NCBI RefSeq assembly: GCF_022012395.1
Contig: NZ_JAKLTQ010000007.1
Coordinates: forward strand, 124,001 to 188,000
Source of the DNA: Arthrobacter hankyongi
GTDB taxonomy: Bacteria > Actinomycetota > Actinomycetes > Actinomycetales > Micrococcaceae
Reading direction: 5' to 3'
Length of the DNA: 64,000 nucleotides
Positions 43,528 to 52,837 of this stretch are shown here, one piece after another. Position 1 is the first letter of the stretch. Every line of letters begins with the position of its first letter. The position numbers were made by a program, and so were the translations under genes. A model generated the notes under the pieces. That model saw only the letters and a program-made list of their open reading frames with translations, searched no databases and was not told the origin of the DNA.

Positions 43528-44313
43528 TTACCAGGCGGTGTAGCCGCCGTCGACGTTCAGGACGCTGCCCGTGCAGTACGACGACGCGTCGCTGGCGAGG
43601 AAGAGAACCGCGGCGGCGACTTCGGCCGGCCTCGCCAGCCGGCCCATCGGGGTGCCCGAGACCCAGGCATCGAGCATTTCAGGGGCGTTCCGCCGGACCT
43701 CTTGGGTCATCGCGGTCTCCACATATCCGGGCGCGACCGCGTTGACGCGTACGTTACGGGGTGCCAAGTCGGTCGCCATCGACTTGGTCATCATGTGGAT
43801 GGCTCCCTTGCTGGTCATGTATGCGACCGAGTTTTGGGGACGGGTGACCACTTGCCCGCAGATCGAACCGACATTGACGATGCTGCCGCTGCCCTGCTCG
43901 GCCATCCGGCGGCCGAAGGCACGTGAGCACCAGAACGCCGCATTGCAGTTAACGTCCATGGTCTTGGCCCAACCTTCGTCGGTGGTCTCCAGTGGCGGCT
44001 CGATGTAGGCAACCCCGGCGTTGTTCACCAAGATGTCGATTGCCCCAACAGCGGCTGCGAATTCCTCGACCGCACGTCCATCGGTCACGTCGAGAGAGTG
44101 CGCCTCCGCGCTGCCGCCGGCTGCCACGAGTTCCGCTGCCGCTTGTTGTCCAAGGGCCTTGTCCAGTTCCGCGACGATGACATGCGCGCCCGCCTCGGCC
44201 AAAGCAGTGGCGATCTCACGACCGATGCCCTTTCCTGCTCCGGTGACGACCGCTCTGCGGCCTGTCAATGAAAAGAGCTCCGGGTAGGTCGACGGTTCCT
44301 GGGTGACAGTCAT
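43528..44313 (-). CDS. SDR family oxidoreductase
   Basis: A 261-residue SDR with 'TGAGKGIGRE' (about 25-34), 'NNAG' (about 97-100) and 'YMTSK' (about 165-169). Its ATG at 44313 overlaps the MFS stop by four bases (ATGA), so the two are coupled. The upstream-extended frame lacks a better start. Two SDRs plus an aldehyde dehydrogenase suggest stepwise oxidation of an alcohol released by the monooxygenase. Confidence 0.92.
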   Translation of the reverse strand: MTVTQEPSTYPELFSLTGRRAVVTGAGKGIGREIATALAEAGAHVIVAELDKALGQQAAAELVAAGGSAEAHSLDVTDGRAVEEFAAAVGAIDILVNNAGVAYIEPPLETTDEGWAKTMDVNCNAAFWCSRAFGRRMAEQGSGSIVNVGSICGQVVTRPQNSVAYMTSKGAIHMMTKSMATDLAPRNVRVNAVAPGYVETAMTQEVRRNAPEMLDAWVSGTPMGRLARPAEVAAAVLFLASDASSYCTGSVLNVDGGYTAW

Positions 44314-45575
44314 GCTGTTTGCCTTTCCTTTGCCTTGGTCAAAATGTGTAGGGAACCCATGGCGGCTACGCCCACTGCAGGTCCAGCCGCCAGCACCACG
44401 AGGGCAGCTGGCCATCCGTGACTGTCCGCAATGCCCGGTGTCAGCCAGACCGTGACAAGACTGACCAGGTAGCCGGCGGCCAGCTGGATGGACACCGCCG
44501 CACCGACGTACTCCTGCGGAGCATGCCGTGAGACGAGTGCGGAGAACTGTGCCGAGTCGGCGATCGCCCAGAATCCCCAGAGCAGGCAGATGCCCAGCAC
44601 GACCGGCACCGGCCAGCTTCCTCCGAGGGCAAGCAGGATCGCGCAGCCGCCGGAAAGGAGCATGGCGATACCAGCTGCCACCGTTGCGCCGAACCTGTCA
44701 CTAATCCTGCCGCCGACATAACAGCCCACGGCGCCAATGCCGATGACGGTGAAGGCGCTGAGCTGGACCGCCGGGCTTTCCGGCACCAGGTCGGCGAGCC
44801 GTCCATCGTGTCCGAGAAACAGCGCGATCCAGGCCCACATCGCGTACAGCTCCCACATATGGCCGATGTAGCCAAGATTGGAGAGGATGACGCTCGGCCG
44901 GCGCTGGCTGGCCATCGCTCCACGCATGTTCAGCCGCGTGGATGGAATTCCATGGGGACCGCTGCGGATGCGCCAGGCGAGTCCCGCGGCGCCGAGGGCG
45001 AGAATGCTGGTGACCACGATCGTCGGCCGCCATCCTGACACATCGAATCCCGCCGCCAGATGAGGCATCGCCGAGCCGAGCGTCAGTGCTCCAATGATCA
45101 GGCCGAGGGCGGTGCCGCGGCGAGCCGCGAACCAACCGGCGACGACTTTGACGGCCATCGGATACACGGCAGCCAGGCACATACCGGTGAGCAGCCGCAG
45201 GATGACGATGGCGACAGCCGACTCGGCAAGCAATAACGCCAGGTTCGACAATGCGGCCAACGCAGACCCGACAGTGATGATTCGTTGGGGCGGCCACGCG
45301 TCGGCAAGCCCGGAAACTGCGAGGATGAGCGCCCCGGCAACGAAACCGATCTGAACGCCCACCGCCAGCCAGCCTTCCACACCGGGACCGAGCCCGCGTT
45401 CCTCCACCAGCAGACTGCCGACGAATGATGCCGAGAACCACAGGCTCATCGCAAGCAGGGTCACCAGCGCGACCGTCCATAACGCCCGCCACGCTCCTGG
45501 CACTGTGCCAGTGGAAGGCTGGTGGGCCAATGGAGTCCGTGTGGCGGGTAACGGCTTGTGACCGGTCTGGGACAT
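44310..45575 (-). CDS. MFS transporter (CynX/NimT-like)
   Basis: A 421-residue, about 12-helix major facilitator. Features include 'ALVTLLAMSLWFSASFVG' in helix 1 and 'MCLAAVYPMAVKVVAGWFAARRG' (about 127-149, shown in part). It most resembles MFS proteins of the cyanate/nitroimidazole group, but the substrate is unknown. The ATG at 45575 follows GAGGAG. It is separated from the monooxygenase gene by a 13-bp hairpin and coupled to the following SDR. Confidence 0.87.
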   Translation of the reverse strand: MSQTGHKPLPATRTPLAHQPSTGTVPGAWRALWTVALVTLLAMSLWFSASFVGSLLVEERGLGPGVEGWLAVGVQIGFVAGALILAVSGLADAWPPQRIITVGSALAALSNLALLLAESAVAIVILRLLTGMCLAAVYPMAVKVVAGWFAARRGTALGLIIGALTLGSAMPHLAAGFDVSGWRPTIVVTSILALGAAGLAWRIRSGPHGIPSTRLNMRGAMASQRRPSVILSNLGYIGHMWELYAMWAWIALFLGHDGRLADLVPESPAVQLSAFTVIGIGAVGCYVGGRISDRFGATVAAGIAMLLSGGCAILLALGGSWPVPVVLGICLLWGFWAIADSAQFSALVSRHAPQEYVGAAVSIQLAAGYLVSLVTVWLTPGIADSHGWPAALVVLAAGPAVGVAAMGSLHILTKAKERQTA

Positions 45576-45598
45576 GCTGCTCCTCAGAACTAAGGCCG

Positions 45599-45648
45599 TC
45601 ACGGACCGGCGAGCGCAGCCATCAGGCGCGTCATCCGCCGGTCCGTGA
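45599..45648 (-). terminator. intercistronic hairpin, monooxygenase/MFS
   Basis: A perfect 13-bp stem (45599-45611 with 45636-45648) with a 24-base loop fills the gap between the monooxygenase stop and the MFS start on the minus strand. Confidence 0.45.
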
Positions 45649-45668
45649 AGCGGACTAGTCGGTTGCTG

Positions 45669-47033
45669 CTAGGAGGTGCGGGCCACTTCAGCAGGATGGC
45701 CCTGCAGCAGCGGGCTCTTGAAACCGAGCTTTTCGCGCAGGGTGCCGCCCGTCCGCTCCTCGGGAACCCGTCCGCGCCGGCGCAGCTCAGGCACGACCAG
45801 CTCGGTGATCGACTCATAGGTGTAGGGCATATGGACCGAGGCGAACTGGAACCCGTCGATGTCGCCCTCGTCCATCCAGCGTTCCAGCTCGTCGGCTACA
45901 GTCTGGGGCGATCCCACGATCACGGGGGTGGCGCCGCCGACCGCGATGTACTTGCCTAGTTGCTCGGCGGTCCACGACTTTCCTGCCCCACCGAACATGT
46001 CGGCGGCACTGCGAATGGAATTCGAGTCGGCGTGGTCGAGCGGCTCGTACGAGGGCAGGGCGCCGAGGTCGACGCCGCTCCACCCGCCAAAGAGCACGAG
46101 CCCGCCGTCCCAGCTGCCGGCCTCTTTGTACTGCTTGTAGAGAGCTTGCGCCTCTGCGTCGGTTTCGGCGACGACGACGGTGACTCCCGCAAGCACCCGG
46201 ACATCCTCGCGACCGCGGCCGACCTCTTCCGCCTGGGCACGGATCTTGTCCACGGAGCGACGCAAGGTGGTGGTGTCGCCGGAGATCAGGAAGATCATCT
46301 CCGCATGCTTGGCAGCGAATTCCTGGCCCCGGGAAGAGGCGCCTGCCTGGAACAGCACCGGCGTGCGCTGCGGCGAAGGTTCGCACAACGCCATGCCGGG
46401 CACGGTGAAGTACTTGCCCTTGTGCTCGATGCCGCGCACCTTCGACGGATCGGTGTACATACCCGCCTCGGCGTCGCGCACAACTGCGTCGTCGTCCCAC
46501 GAACGCTCCCAGAGCTGGTAGCAGACGTCCATGAACTCGTCGGCAATGTCGTAGCGCTCATCATGCGGGATCTGCCCGTCAAGGTTCATGTTCCGTGCCG
46601 CGCTGTCGAGATACGAGGTCACGATGTTCCACGCAATCCGCCCGTCGGTCAGGTGGTCGAGCGTGCTCATCCGGCGAGCGAACGAATACGGCTGCTCATA
46701 CGTGAGGGCGACGGTCACGCCGAACCCGAGGTTCTCCGTGACCGAAGCCATGGCAGCGATGGCCGGGACCGGGTCGAGAATCGGGACCTGCGCTGCGTTC
46801 TTGAGGGCCGGGTCGGGCGAATCCTGGTACACGTCGTAGATGCCCAGCACGTCAGCGACGAAGAGGGTGTCGAACCCGCCCCGGTCCAGGCGCTTGGCAA
46901 GATCGGTCCAGTACTTCAGGGACTTGTACTCATGGGATTTGTCGCCGGGCAGCTTCCACATGCCCATCGATTGGTGCCCAGGGCTGGAGATGGTGAAAGC
47001 GCTGAGGAACATCCGGCGGGGCTGGTCAGACAT
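45669..47033 (-). CDS. FMNH2-dependent monooxygenase (NtaA/SnaA/DszA/DmoA family)
   Basis: A 454-residue long-form LLM enzyme. 'RMFLSAFTISSPGHQSMGMW' near the N-terminus, 'DTLFVADVLGIYDVY' (about 54-68), 'GRIAWNIVTSYLDSAARNM' (about 130-148) and 'PVLFQAGASSRGQEFAAKHAE' (about 223-243, in part) are typical. These enzymes use reduced FMN to attack dimethyl sulfide, sulfones, nitrilotriacetate or related compounds. The flavin reductase at 48888-49391 is its likely partner and the next-door aldehyde dehydrogenase could oxidise the aldehyde released. Confidence 0.9.
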   Translation of the reverse strand: MSDQPRRMFLSAFTISSPGHQSMGMWKLPGDKSHEYKSLKYWTDLAKRLDRGGFDTLFVADVLGIYDVYQDSPDPALKNAAQVPILDPVPAIAAMASVTENLGFGVTVALTYEQPYSFARRMSTLDHLTDGRIAWNIVTSYLDSAARNMNLDGQIPHDERYDIADEFMDVCYQLWERSWDDDAVVRDAEAGMYTDPSKVRGIEHKGKYFTVPGMALCEPSPQRTPVLFQAGASSRGQEFAAKHAEMIFLISGDTTTLRRSVDKIRAQAEEVGRGREDVRVLAGVTVVVAETDAEAQALYKQYKEAGSWDGGLVLFGGWSGVDLGALPSYEPLDHADSNSIRSAADMFGGAGKSWTAEQLGKYIAVGGATPVIVGSPQTVADELERWMDEGDIDGFQFASVHMPYTYESITELVVPELRRRGRVPEERTGGTLREKLGFKSPLLQGHPAEVARTS

Positions 47034-47051
47034 GGTTTCTCCTTGGGAGCA

Positions 47052-47077
47052 CTGGCTCCGCCGTGATGCGGAGCCAG
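47052..47077 (-). terminator. intercistronic hairpin, aldehyde dehydrogenase/monooxygenase
   Basis: A perfect 10-bp stem (47052-47061 with 47068-47077) with a 6-base loop lies just before the monooxygenase ribosome site. Confidence 0.4.
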
Positions 47078-47106
47078 CGCGGTTGTAGCGGTCGTAATGG
47101 AGCGTC

Positions 47107-48624
47107 CTAGAAGAGGCCCAGCTTCTCGGTCGAGTAGCTCACCAGCAGGTTCTTGGTCTGCTGGTAGTGCTGGAGCATCATCTTGTGGTTCTCGCGGCCC
47201 AGGCCCGAGTTCTTGTAGCCGCCGAAGGCGGCACCCGCGGGGTAGAGGTGGTAGCAGTTGGTCCACACCCGGCCGGCCTTGATCCCGCGGCCCACGCGGT
47301 ACGCGGTGTTGATGTCCCGGGTCCAGACCGCGGCACCCAGGCCATACTGGGTGTCGTTGGCGATCTCTATGGCCTGTTCCATCGTGGAGAACTTCGTGAC
47401 GGTCACCACGGGGCCGAAGATTTCTTCCTGGAAGACACGCATGTCGTTGGTGCCGGCGATGACGGTCGGCTTGACGTAGTAGCCGCCCTCCCGCCCCTCA
47501 ACCTTGCCGGCTTCGCCGCCGACCAGGATCTTCGCGCCCTCGCCCTGGGCGATGTCGCAGTAGGACAGCACCTTCCGCATCTGTTCGGCGCTGCCCTGGG
47601 CTCCGAGCATCGTGCCGTCGTCGAGCGGGTCGCCCTGGACGATCGACTCCACGCGCGGGATGGCCATGGCCAGGAAGTCATCGTAGATCGACTCGTGCAC
47701 CAGGGCGCGCGACGGGCAGGTGCAGGCCTCACCTTGGTTCAGGGCAAACAGGGTGAAGCCCTCGAGCGCCTTGTCGAGCAGACCATCTTCGGTCGACATG
47801 ATGTCGGGGAAGAAGATGTTGGGGCTCTTGCCGCCCAGCTCCAGGGTGACCGGGTTCAGCGTCTTCGCCGCGTACTCCATGATGAGCCGGCCGGTAGTGG
47901 TCTCGCCGGTGAACGAGACCTTGGCAATCCGAGGACTCTGTGCCAGTGGCGCTCCGGCTTCCTCGCCGAACCCGTTGACAATGTTCAGGACGCCGTCCGG
48001 CAGCAAGTCCGCAATCAGTTCGGCGAACTCCATGATGGAGACCGGGGTCTGCTCGGCAGGCTTCAGGACGATGGTGTTACCGGCGGCAAGGGCGGGAGCC
48101 AGCTTCCAACTGGCCAGCAGGAGCGGGAAGTTCCACGGAATGATGAGGCCGACCACACCCATCGGTTCCTGGAAGTGGTACGCGACCGTGTCGGCATCGA
48201 TTTCGGTACTGACCCCTTCTTCAGCCCGAATAACCGAGGCGAAGTAGCGCCAGTGGTCGATGACGAGAGGAAGGTCGGCGTTGATGGATTCGCGGACCGG
48301 CTTGCCGTTGTCCCAGGTCTCCAGGACGGCAAGCCGCTCAAGGTTCGCCTCGATGCGGTCGGCGATCTTGTTGAGGATCCGCGACCGCTCGGCGACCGAG
48401 ACCGCGCCCCAGGCCGGCGCCGCGGCGGTGGCCGCATCGATCGCCGCCTCGATGTCGGTGCTGTCGGATCGGGCCACCTGGCAATAGTTCTCACCTGTGA
48501 TCGGAGAGGGATTGTCGAAATAGCGGCCGGCGGCGGGCGGGACCCAGCGTCCACCGATGAAATTGTCGTAGCGGTCCTTCGTGGTGCAAACAGAACCGGG
48601 CGTATTCGGGGCTGCATACTTCAT
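47107..48624 (-). CDS. NAD-dependent aldehyde dehydrogenase
   Basis: A 505-residue ALDH. '[23 protein letters not shown]' spans the cofactor site (about 155-177, in part), the general base Glu is in 'LELGGKSP' (about 256-263), and the nucleophilic Cys in '[11 protein letters not shown]' (about 290-300). It resembles the acetaldehyde/AcoD-like group that is often next to GAF-type regulators. It precedes the monooxygenase on the same strand. A GGTTG direct repeat lies 175 bases upstream (48799-48816). Confidence 0.93.
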   Translation of the reverse strand: MKYAAPNTPGSVCTTKDRYDNFIGGRWVPPAAGRYFDNPSPITGENYCQVARSDSTDIEAAIDAATAAAPAWGAVSVAERSRILNKIADRIEANLERLAVLETWDNGKPVRESINADLPLVIDHWRYFASVIRAEEGVSTEIDADTVAYHFQEPMGVVGLIIPWNFPLLLASWKLAPALAAGNTIVLKPAEQTPVSIMEFAELIADLLPDGVLNIVNGFGEEAGAPLAQSPRIAKVSFTGETTTGRLIMEYAAKTLNPVTLELGGKSPNIFFPDIMSTEDGLLDKALEGFTLFALNQGEACTCPSRALVHESIYDDFLAMAIPRVESIVQGDPLDDGTMLGAQGSAEQMRKVLSYCDIAQGEGAKILVGGEAGKVEGREGGYYVKPTVIAGTNDMRVFQEEIFGPVVTVTKFSTMEQAIEIANDTQYGLGAAVWTRDINTAYRVGRGIKAGRVWTNCYHLYPAGAAFGGYKNSGLGRENHKMMLQHYQQTKNLLVSYSTEKLGLF

Positions 48625-48798
48625 GATCTAGAACCTTCCTTAGCGGGAATGAAATCGCGGACATCTGACTCGGAAAATTGACGAGGAGTTTCCTGGACCC
48701 CACATGGTCGCTTGACGCAATCACGGGAATGGAATTTTCTCCCGATATTCACATTCCGACCCGGTCGGACTGTATTGCGAATCACACTAATCAACTTC

Positions 48799-48816
48799 GG
48801 TTGGGCACCGGTTGAG
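48799..48816 (+). promoter_or_regulatory. GGTTG direct-repeat site upstream of the aldehyde dehydrogenase
   Basis: GGTTGG-GCA-CCGGTTGAG. The two GGTTG units are 11 bases apart, one helical turn. The same arrangement is found before the flavin reductase (49456-49473), and the GGTTG spacing recurs before the second MFS (51265-51280). Confidence 0.55.
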
Positions 48817-48887
48817 AAAACTCCCACCCCCCCAACCAGCCTTGAAGTGCTGACACTGCGGTCCATCATTCGGGAGCGCTGCGATAC

Positions 48888-49391
48888 TTATGCGAGGCTC
48901 CGGTAGCTGCTGTCAAAGAAGACCAGCGGCTGTACATTCCTGGATGCTTCCAGATCGACGACCCGGCCAATGACCAAGGTGTGGTCGCCGGCGTCGTGCT
49001 CCACCTCGATCACGCAGCTGATCCATGCCAAGGCGCCTTCAATTCGCGGTGCCGGGTGACCGTTCCGGACCGTCCAGTCCAGGCCCGAGAACTTGTCGCC
49101 GCCGCTGCGGGCGAACGCGCTGCTGACGTGCCGCTGCCCTTCGGAGAGCACATTGACGCAGAACGCTCCGGCGCGTCGGATCAGCGGCCAGGTCGTGGAC
49201 GTACGGGCCGGGCTGATGGAGATCAGCGGCGGGTCGAGTGAGAGCGACGTCAGAGATTGGGCGGTAAACCCAACCGGATTTCCATTGCCGTCAAAACCGG
49301 AAACCACTGTGACACCCGTACAGAAAGTTCCCATGACTTCCCGCATTTGCTCCTTTGACGGATACAGGCTCGTGTTTACTTGCGTGGTCAT
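48888..49391 (-). CDS. flavin reductase (partner of the NtaA-like monooxygenase)
   Basis: A 167-residue split-barrel flavin reductase with 'GTFCTGVTVVSGFDGNGNP' (about 21-39), 'AQSLTSLSLDPPLISISPA' (about 44-62) and 'GDHTLVIGRVVDLE' near residue 140. The ATG at 49391 follows GGAG; an upstream in-frame extension has no such site. It is transcribed apart from the monooxygenase by a 263-base gap, but shares its strand and the GGTTG repeat. Confidence 0.9.
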   Translation of the reverse strand: MTTQVNTSLYPSKEQMREVMGTFCTGVTVVSGFDGNGNPVGFTAQSLTSLSLDPPLISISPARTSTTWPLIRRAGAFCVNVLSEGQRHVSSAFARSGGDKFSGLDWTVRNGHPAPRIEGALAWISCVIEVEHDAGDHTLVIGRVVDLEASRNVQPLVFFDSSYRSLA

Positions 49392-49455
49392 GTCAACTCC
49401 ATTTCCATCCGAGATTTCCATTTTTGTTCCTGTTCCCACGAGAGTAATAAGAGCG

Positions 49456-49473
49456 GGTTGGTGTCCGGTTGAG
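49456..49473 (+). promoter_or_regulatory. GGTTG direct-repeat site upstream of the flavin reductase
   Basis: GGTTGG-TGT-CCGGTTGAG, identical to the site at 48799-48816 except for the three spacer bases, 65 bases before the flavin reductase start. Confidence 0.58.
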
Positions 49474-49728
49474 CAGCTGACCGCACCGGTCAAACCATGA
49501 CTGTGAATCGATATGGAAGCCGTTTCGCAGAAAGATTCCACGGAGAAAGGAAAAAATTTCCCAAGTGCGCGGCCGTCAGGAGACTTCCATACTCATGACA
49601 AAGCCCAGTGCCACTTTCTGGGAATGCAGTTGAGATGACTTTCCGCCTGAGCGGGACTGAGGCAGCGTCATCCTTGGACGAGCCTTGGAGCGGACGGCTC
49701 CGGGACGCCCGAAGCCGCGGCAGGGACA

Positions 49729-49767
49729 GCGAGGCCGTCCGGCAACAGGTTCACCGGACGGCCTCGC
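49729..49767 (-). terminator. terminator-like hairpin after the second MFS gene
   Basis: A perfect 14-bp stem (49729-49742 with 49754-49767) and 11-base loop, 46 bases past the minus-strand MFS stop. Confidence 0.6.
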
Positions 49768-49812
49768 ACCTGTCTTCATTGTTTGCCAGGCCCCAGCTCA
49801 AGCTGAAGCGGC

Positions 49813-51084
49813 TTAGAAATCGTGCAGCACTGCGTTCTTGCGAGCAGGACGCGGCGTCATGAGGAGGCCAAGCACGCAGATTACCGTGAACGGAATGGCA
49901 ATCATGAGGGTGAGCGCATTCCACGAGAAGGTGGTCACGAACGGTTCGACCAGCAGTGCACAAACTCCCCAGGCACACCAGGCGATCCCGGCGGCGAACG
50001 ATCCACCGGTTCCCCGCACCCACGTCGGGAAGGCTTCCTGCGCGAAGTTGGGAACGGCACCCCAGAGAGCCAACGATCCAACCAGGCACACGATGAACAT
50101 CGGAATGATGAGGTCCCCACCCACCATCACCAGGACCACGGCGGATAGGCCGTTGAGGACGGACAAGATGAGCAGCGCCCCGTGCGAGCCCCGGACAATG
50201 CTGAACACTCCGGCCGCGACGGCCGCACCGACACCGATCCAGTTGCCGATGGTCGCCGCATTGCTGGCGGCGAGGAACTCAATGCCGCGTGAGTCCAGAT
50301 ACGGCATGGTGTAGTACGACGTCAGGGCCAGGACCCACACGGCGAAGAAGAAGAAAAGTCCGACACCGATTGTGCGGCGGCGCAGGTCGGGACGGAAGAG
50401 GGCGCTGAGCGAAGGCTTTGCCTCGCGAAGCGCGGCAATCTCTTCCTTGTCCATTTGCTTAATTGCCAGGAAACGCGGCGTCTCCTTAATCGTGAACACA
50501 ACGAGCAGCGCCAGGACCAGCGGGAGGGCGCCGATCATCAGGAATGTCGGCCGCCAACCAATGCTTGTCGCTACTTGGCCAGTGAACATCGCCGAGATTG
50601 CAAAGCCCGCTCCCCAACCCGCCGGAACACAGGCCACCATCCACCCGCGGTGCTTCGCCGGAACGGTTTCAGCGATCACAACCGCGGCAGTTCCCCAGGT
50701 CATGTAGCCGACCGAGGCGATCGAACGCGCGACGGTGAATGATCCCGCATCCCACGCCAAGGTCGACAACATGGTAAATGTGGCTGTCGTCGTCAGTGCC
50801 ACTGCCAGGACCGGCTTCCGGCCCCACTTGTCGATGGCCCGCCCACCAATGGCGATGGAGACAATGCCGCAGGCCAGGAAGCCTGCCGCATAAATGTAGC
50901 CAAGCTTGGATAGATCCAAGGACAGGTCTTCAGTGAGCAGCGGAAGCGCCATGGGCAGCAGCGCAGAGTCCGCCGCGACAGAGGCGTACCCGACCACAGC
51001 AATAAGCATCACCCACACGTGGTAGCCGCGGAGTTTCTCCTCGACGGCAATCCCACGTGTAGTGGTCGTTGTTTCACTGGACAT
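49813..51084 (-). CDS. MFS transporter (sugar/aromatic acid-like)
   Basis: A 423-residue, about 12-helix MFS protein with the loop 2-3 signature 'GGRAIDKWGRKPVL' (about 79-92) and a 'PETR-like' central stretch 'IKETPRFLAIKQ' (about 192-203). It resembles the AAHS/sugar-porter region of the superfamily. The ATG at 51084 follows AAAGGAG. It is the most upstream gene of the minus-strand catabolic block and probably imports its growth substrate. Confidence 0.88.
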   Translation of the reverse strand: MSSETTTTTRGIAVEEKLRGYHVWVMLIAVVGYASVAADSALLPMALPLLTEDLSLDLSKLGYIYAAGFLACGIVSIAIGGRAIDKWGRKPVLAVALTTTATFTMLSTLAWDAGSFTVARSIASVGYMTWGTAAVVIAETVPAKHRGWMVACVPAGWGAGFAISAMFTGQVATSIGWRPTFLMIGALPLVLALLVVFTIKETPRFLAIKQMDKEEIAALREAKPSLSALFRPDLRRRTIGVGLFFFFAVWVLALTSYYTMPYLDSRGIEFLAASNAATIGNWIGVGAAVAAGVFSIVRGSHGALLILSVLNGLSAVVLVMVGGDLIIPMFIVCLVGSLALWGAVPNFAQEAFPTWVRGTGGSFAAGIAWCAWGVCALLVEPFVTTFSWNALTLMIAIPFTVICVLGLLMTPRPARKNAVLHDF

Positions 51085-51626
51085 GCTGCTTCTCCTTTCA
51101 ATCAGGATCGGTAACCAGACCCTGATGGGGGGCGATGAACATCAATCGAACCGAGTGCCGGCGGGGAACGGGTCGTCGGCACCTAAAGTTGGCTGATCCA
51201 AAAGGTCGCAGCACGGTCCTTACTCTCATGCCTTGTGACCTGTGCCATAAAACTAGAGCGGACCGGTTGAGAGATGGTTGGTGACGTGGCAATTGCCTTC
51301 ATGACGTGGGTAGATTCGCCTGGGTGCCGGCATGACGAACCAAGAGGCCATGAACACGGCGAAGCAGAGCAGCTTCACCGCTGCCCTGAACGAAGCCTCA
51401 GACGGGACATGGGTCCGTAGCCTGGCGGACAAAGTTCGGCAGCATGCTCACCGACGTCATCGTGGTCAAGAAGAGAAGGCGCCTGGGATCCCTGACCGCT
51501 CAGGGGGCAGCCCTTTCCGCCTCGAGCTCGAAAGCCCTAAGGGAAGCTTGCCGGCAGGTTTCCGGCGCTACCCGGCAGACGATTACCGCGCCAACCGGAT
51601 CTCCAGCTCCGCAGCAGGCGGCCCTT
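51085..51626. other. right border of the catabolic block, no clear gene
   Basis: These 542 bases lie between the MFS gene and the mcrC stop. The left part should be the MFS promoter, with a GGTTG repeat at 51265-51280. A plus-strand frame at 51332-51670 begins plausibly but has no ribosome site, and runs over the mcrC end; I do not accept it. The rest may be debris from the recombination that made the mcrC repeats. Confidence 0.4.
51263..51281 (+). promoter_or_regulatory. GGTTG direct-repeat site upstream of the second MFS
   Basis: CCGGTTGAG followed by AGAT and GGTTGG: two GGTTG units again start 11 bases apart (51265 and 51276), though the flanking bases are in the other order than at 48799 and 49456. 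Confidence 0.45.
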
Positions 51627-52837
51627 TCACTCCGTTGGCAGGGATTGACGCGCGAGCTGGGAAATCCTGACCAGCAACTCCCCCGGCCTCCGCGACAAAT
51701 CCAGCGGGAACTCCACGATTTCGACCTCGGAGTTCCGCACCTTCCGCACCCGCACCGGCCCGGCATCCGCGTACACCAGCCAAGCCCGCGGCACGTCCAA
51801 CGCTGTGCAGTAGGCCAGCATCTGGTACTGGTCCGCGTTCGGGTAGCCGGACCAGGAGGACGCCTTGTACTTGGCGTCGAAGACGGCCACCGGCTTCCTG
51901 TCGATCAGGTGCACGACGTCGGCGAACATCCGCACGCGCGGGAGGCGCGTGCCGTCCGGCTCGTCCAGGAAGCATTCGTACTGTGCCTCGGTGCGTCCCG
52001 GCACAGCAGCCAGCGCCTCCTTCAGCGCGGTGGTGACAAAGTCCTCGAACACCGCCGCCATGTTGACCACGAATGACGCGACCCGTTGCGGCCCAAGACC
52101 GGCCTCGGCGGACATGTTCCGCAGGATGAGCTCGGCCAGCCGCAGCGCCGGCACGTAATGAACGTTCGCCCGGGACTCGTTCCACACCGGCAGCGGTGCC
52201 CCGGCGCGCAGCAGGGTGACGCCATCGAGCTTGGAATCCAAGTGCGCCAGCCGCCCGCGCACCGTAGACGAGAGCCGCGGCAGCTGGAGCATCCGGCGCA
52301 GCGCCGCGCGCAGGATCCGGTTCTCCGGGATGTCGATGGTGAACTCGTCGTAGGAGACCTCCAGCGGCAGGAGCATGCCCGGCCGGCGGGTCATCTGGTC
52401 CCCGACCCGGATCCGGCGGCGGACGGTCCGCAGCGCGTCCTCCCATGGACGTAGCCGGACAGGGCCCCGCGGGCCAGGGCCCGCTCCCCCTGCCGGGTCA
52501 GGGACTCGGCGAGCGCCGAGAACAGGTCGGTATCCTCGGCCGCGGCCACGTCCTCGGGCCGGAATCCCGGATCCCGCGCGTAGCCGAGCAGGAACAGCAG
52601 CCGGTCCAGCCCCACCTTCGCCTTCGGCCGGACCTCCACCAGCAGGTCACCCACCTGCACCGCGCCGACGCGCCCGGCCGGCAGCACGCGCCAGCCTCCG
52701 CGCACGTCCGGCTGCACCGAGACCAGCCCGCTGGCGTTCAGCAGCGCCGCCGCCTCGCCGTCGAAATCTGCGAGGACGGGCTCCTGCTGGAGCTCGTCCA
52801 GCACCAGGTGCCGCAGCACCTCAGTCGGTCCTGGCAC
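51627..52837 (-). pseudogene. mcrC: mcrC-like restriction nuclease subunit, frameshifted
   Basis: The N-terminal part (GTG start at 52837, overlapping the mcrB stop) reads through 'PDVRGGWRVLPAGRVGAVQV', 'VEVRPKAKVGLDRLLFLLGY' and 'ALARGALSGYV', then leaves frame near 52446. The expected continuation ('DALRTVRRRIRVGDQMTRRP') is in the next frame, down to 51627, including the nuclease core 'VAVFDAKYK'. One base appears to be missing. McrC is the nuclease of the modification-dependent McrBC complex. Either the gene is dead or there is a sequencing error. Confidence 0.82.
51733..52002. repeat. direct repeat, copy 2 (mcrC segment)
   Basis: Matches 40418-40687 without a difference that I can see, same orientation, 11,315 bases apart. 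This copy is inside the longer mcrC gene. Confidence 0.88.

Larger units (their letters stand above)
49392..49812. promoter_or_regulatory. intergenic region, flavin reductase promoter and MFS terminator
   Basis: No gene is visible in these 421 bases. The left end should hold the flavin reductase promoter and has the GGTTG repeat site (49456-49473). The right end holds the terminator hairpin 49729-49767. Confidence 0.5.

Noticed and set aside
51332-51670. Plus-strand frame of 112 codons at the right border of the catabolic block
   Set aside because: It lacks a ribosome site, overlaps the mcrC end antisense and shows no transposase or other motif; I could not support it as an insertion-sequence remnant.
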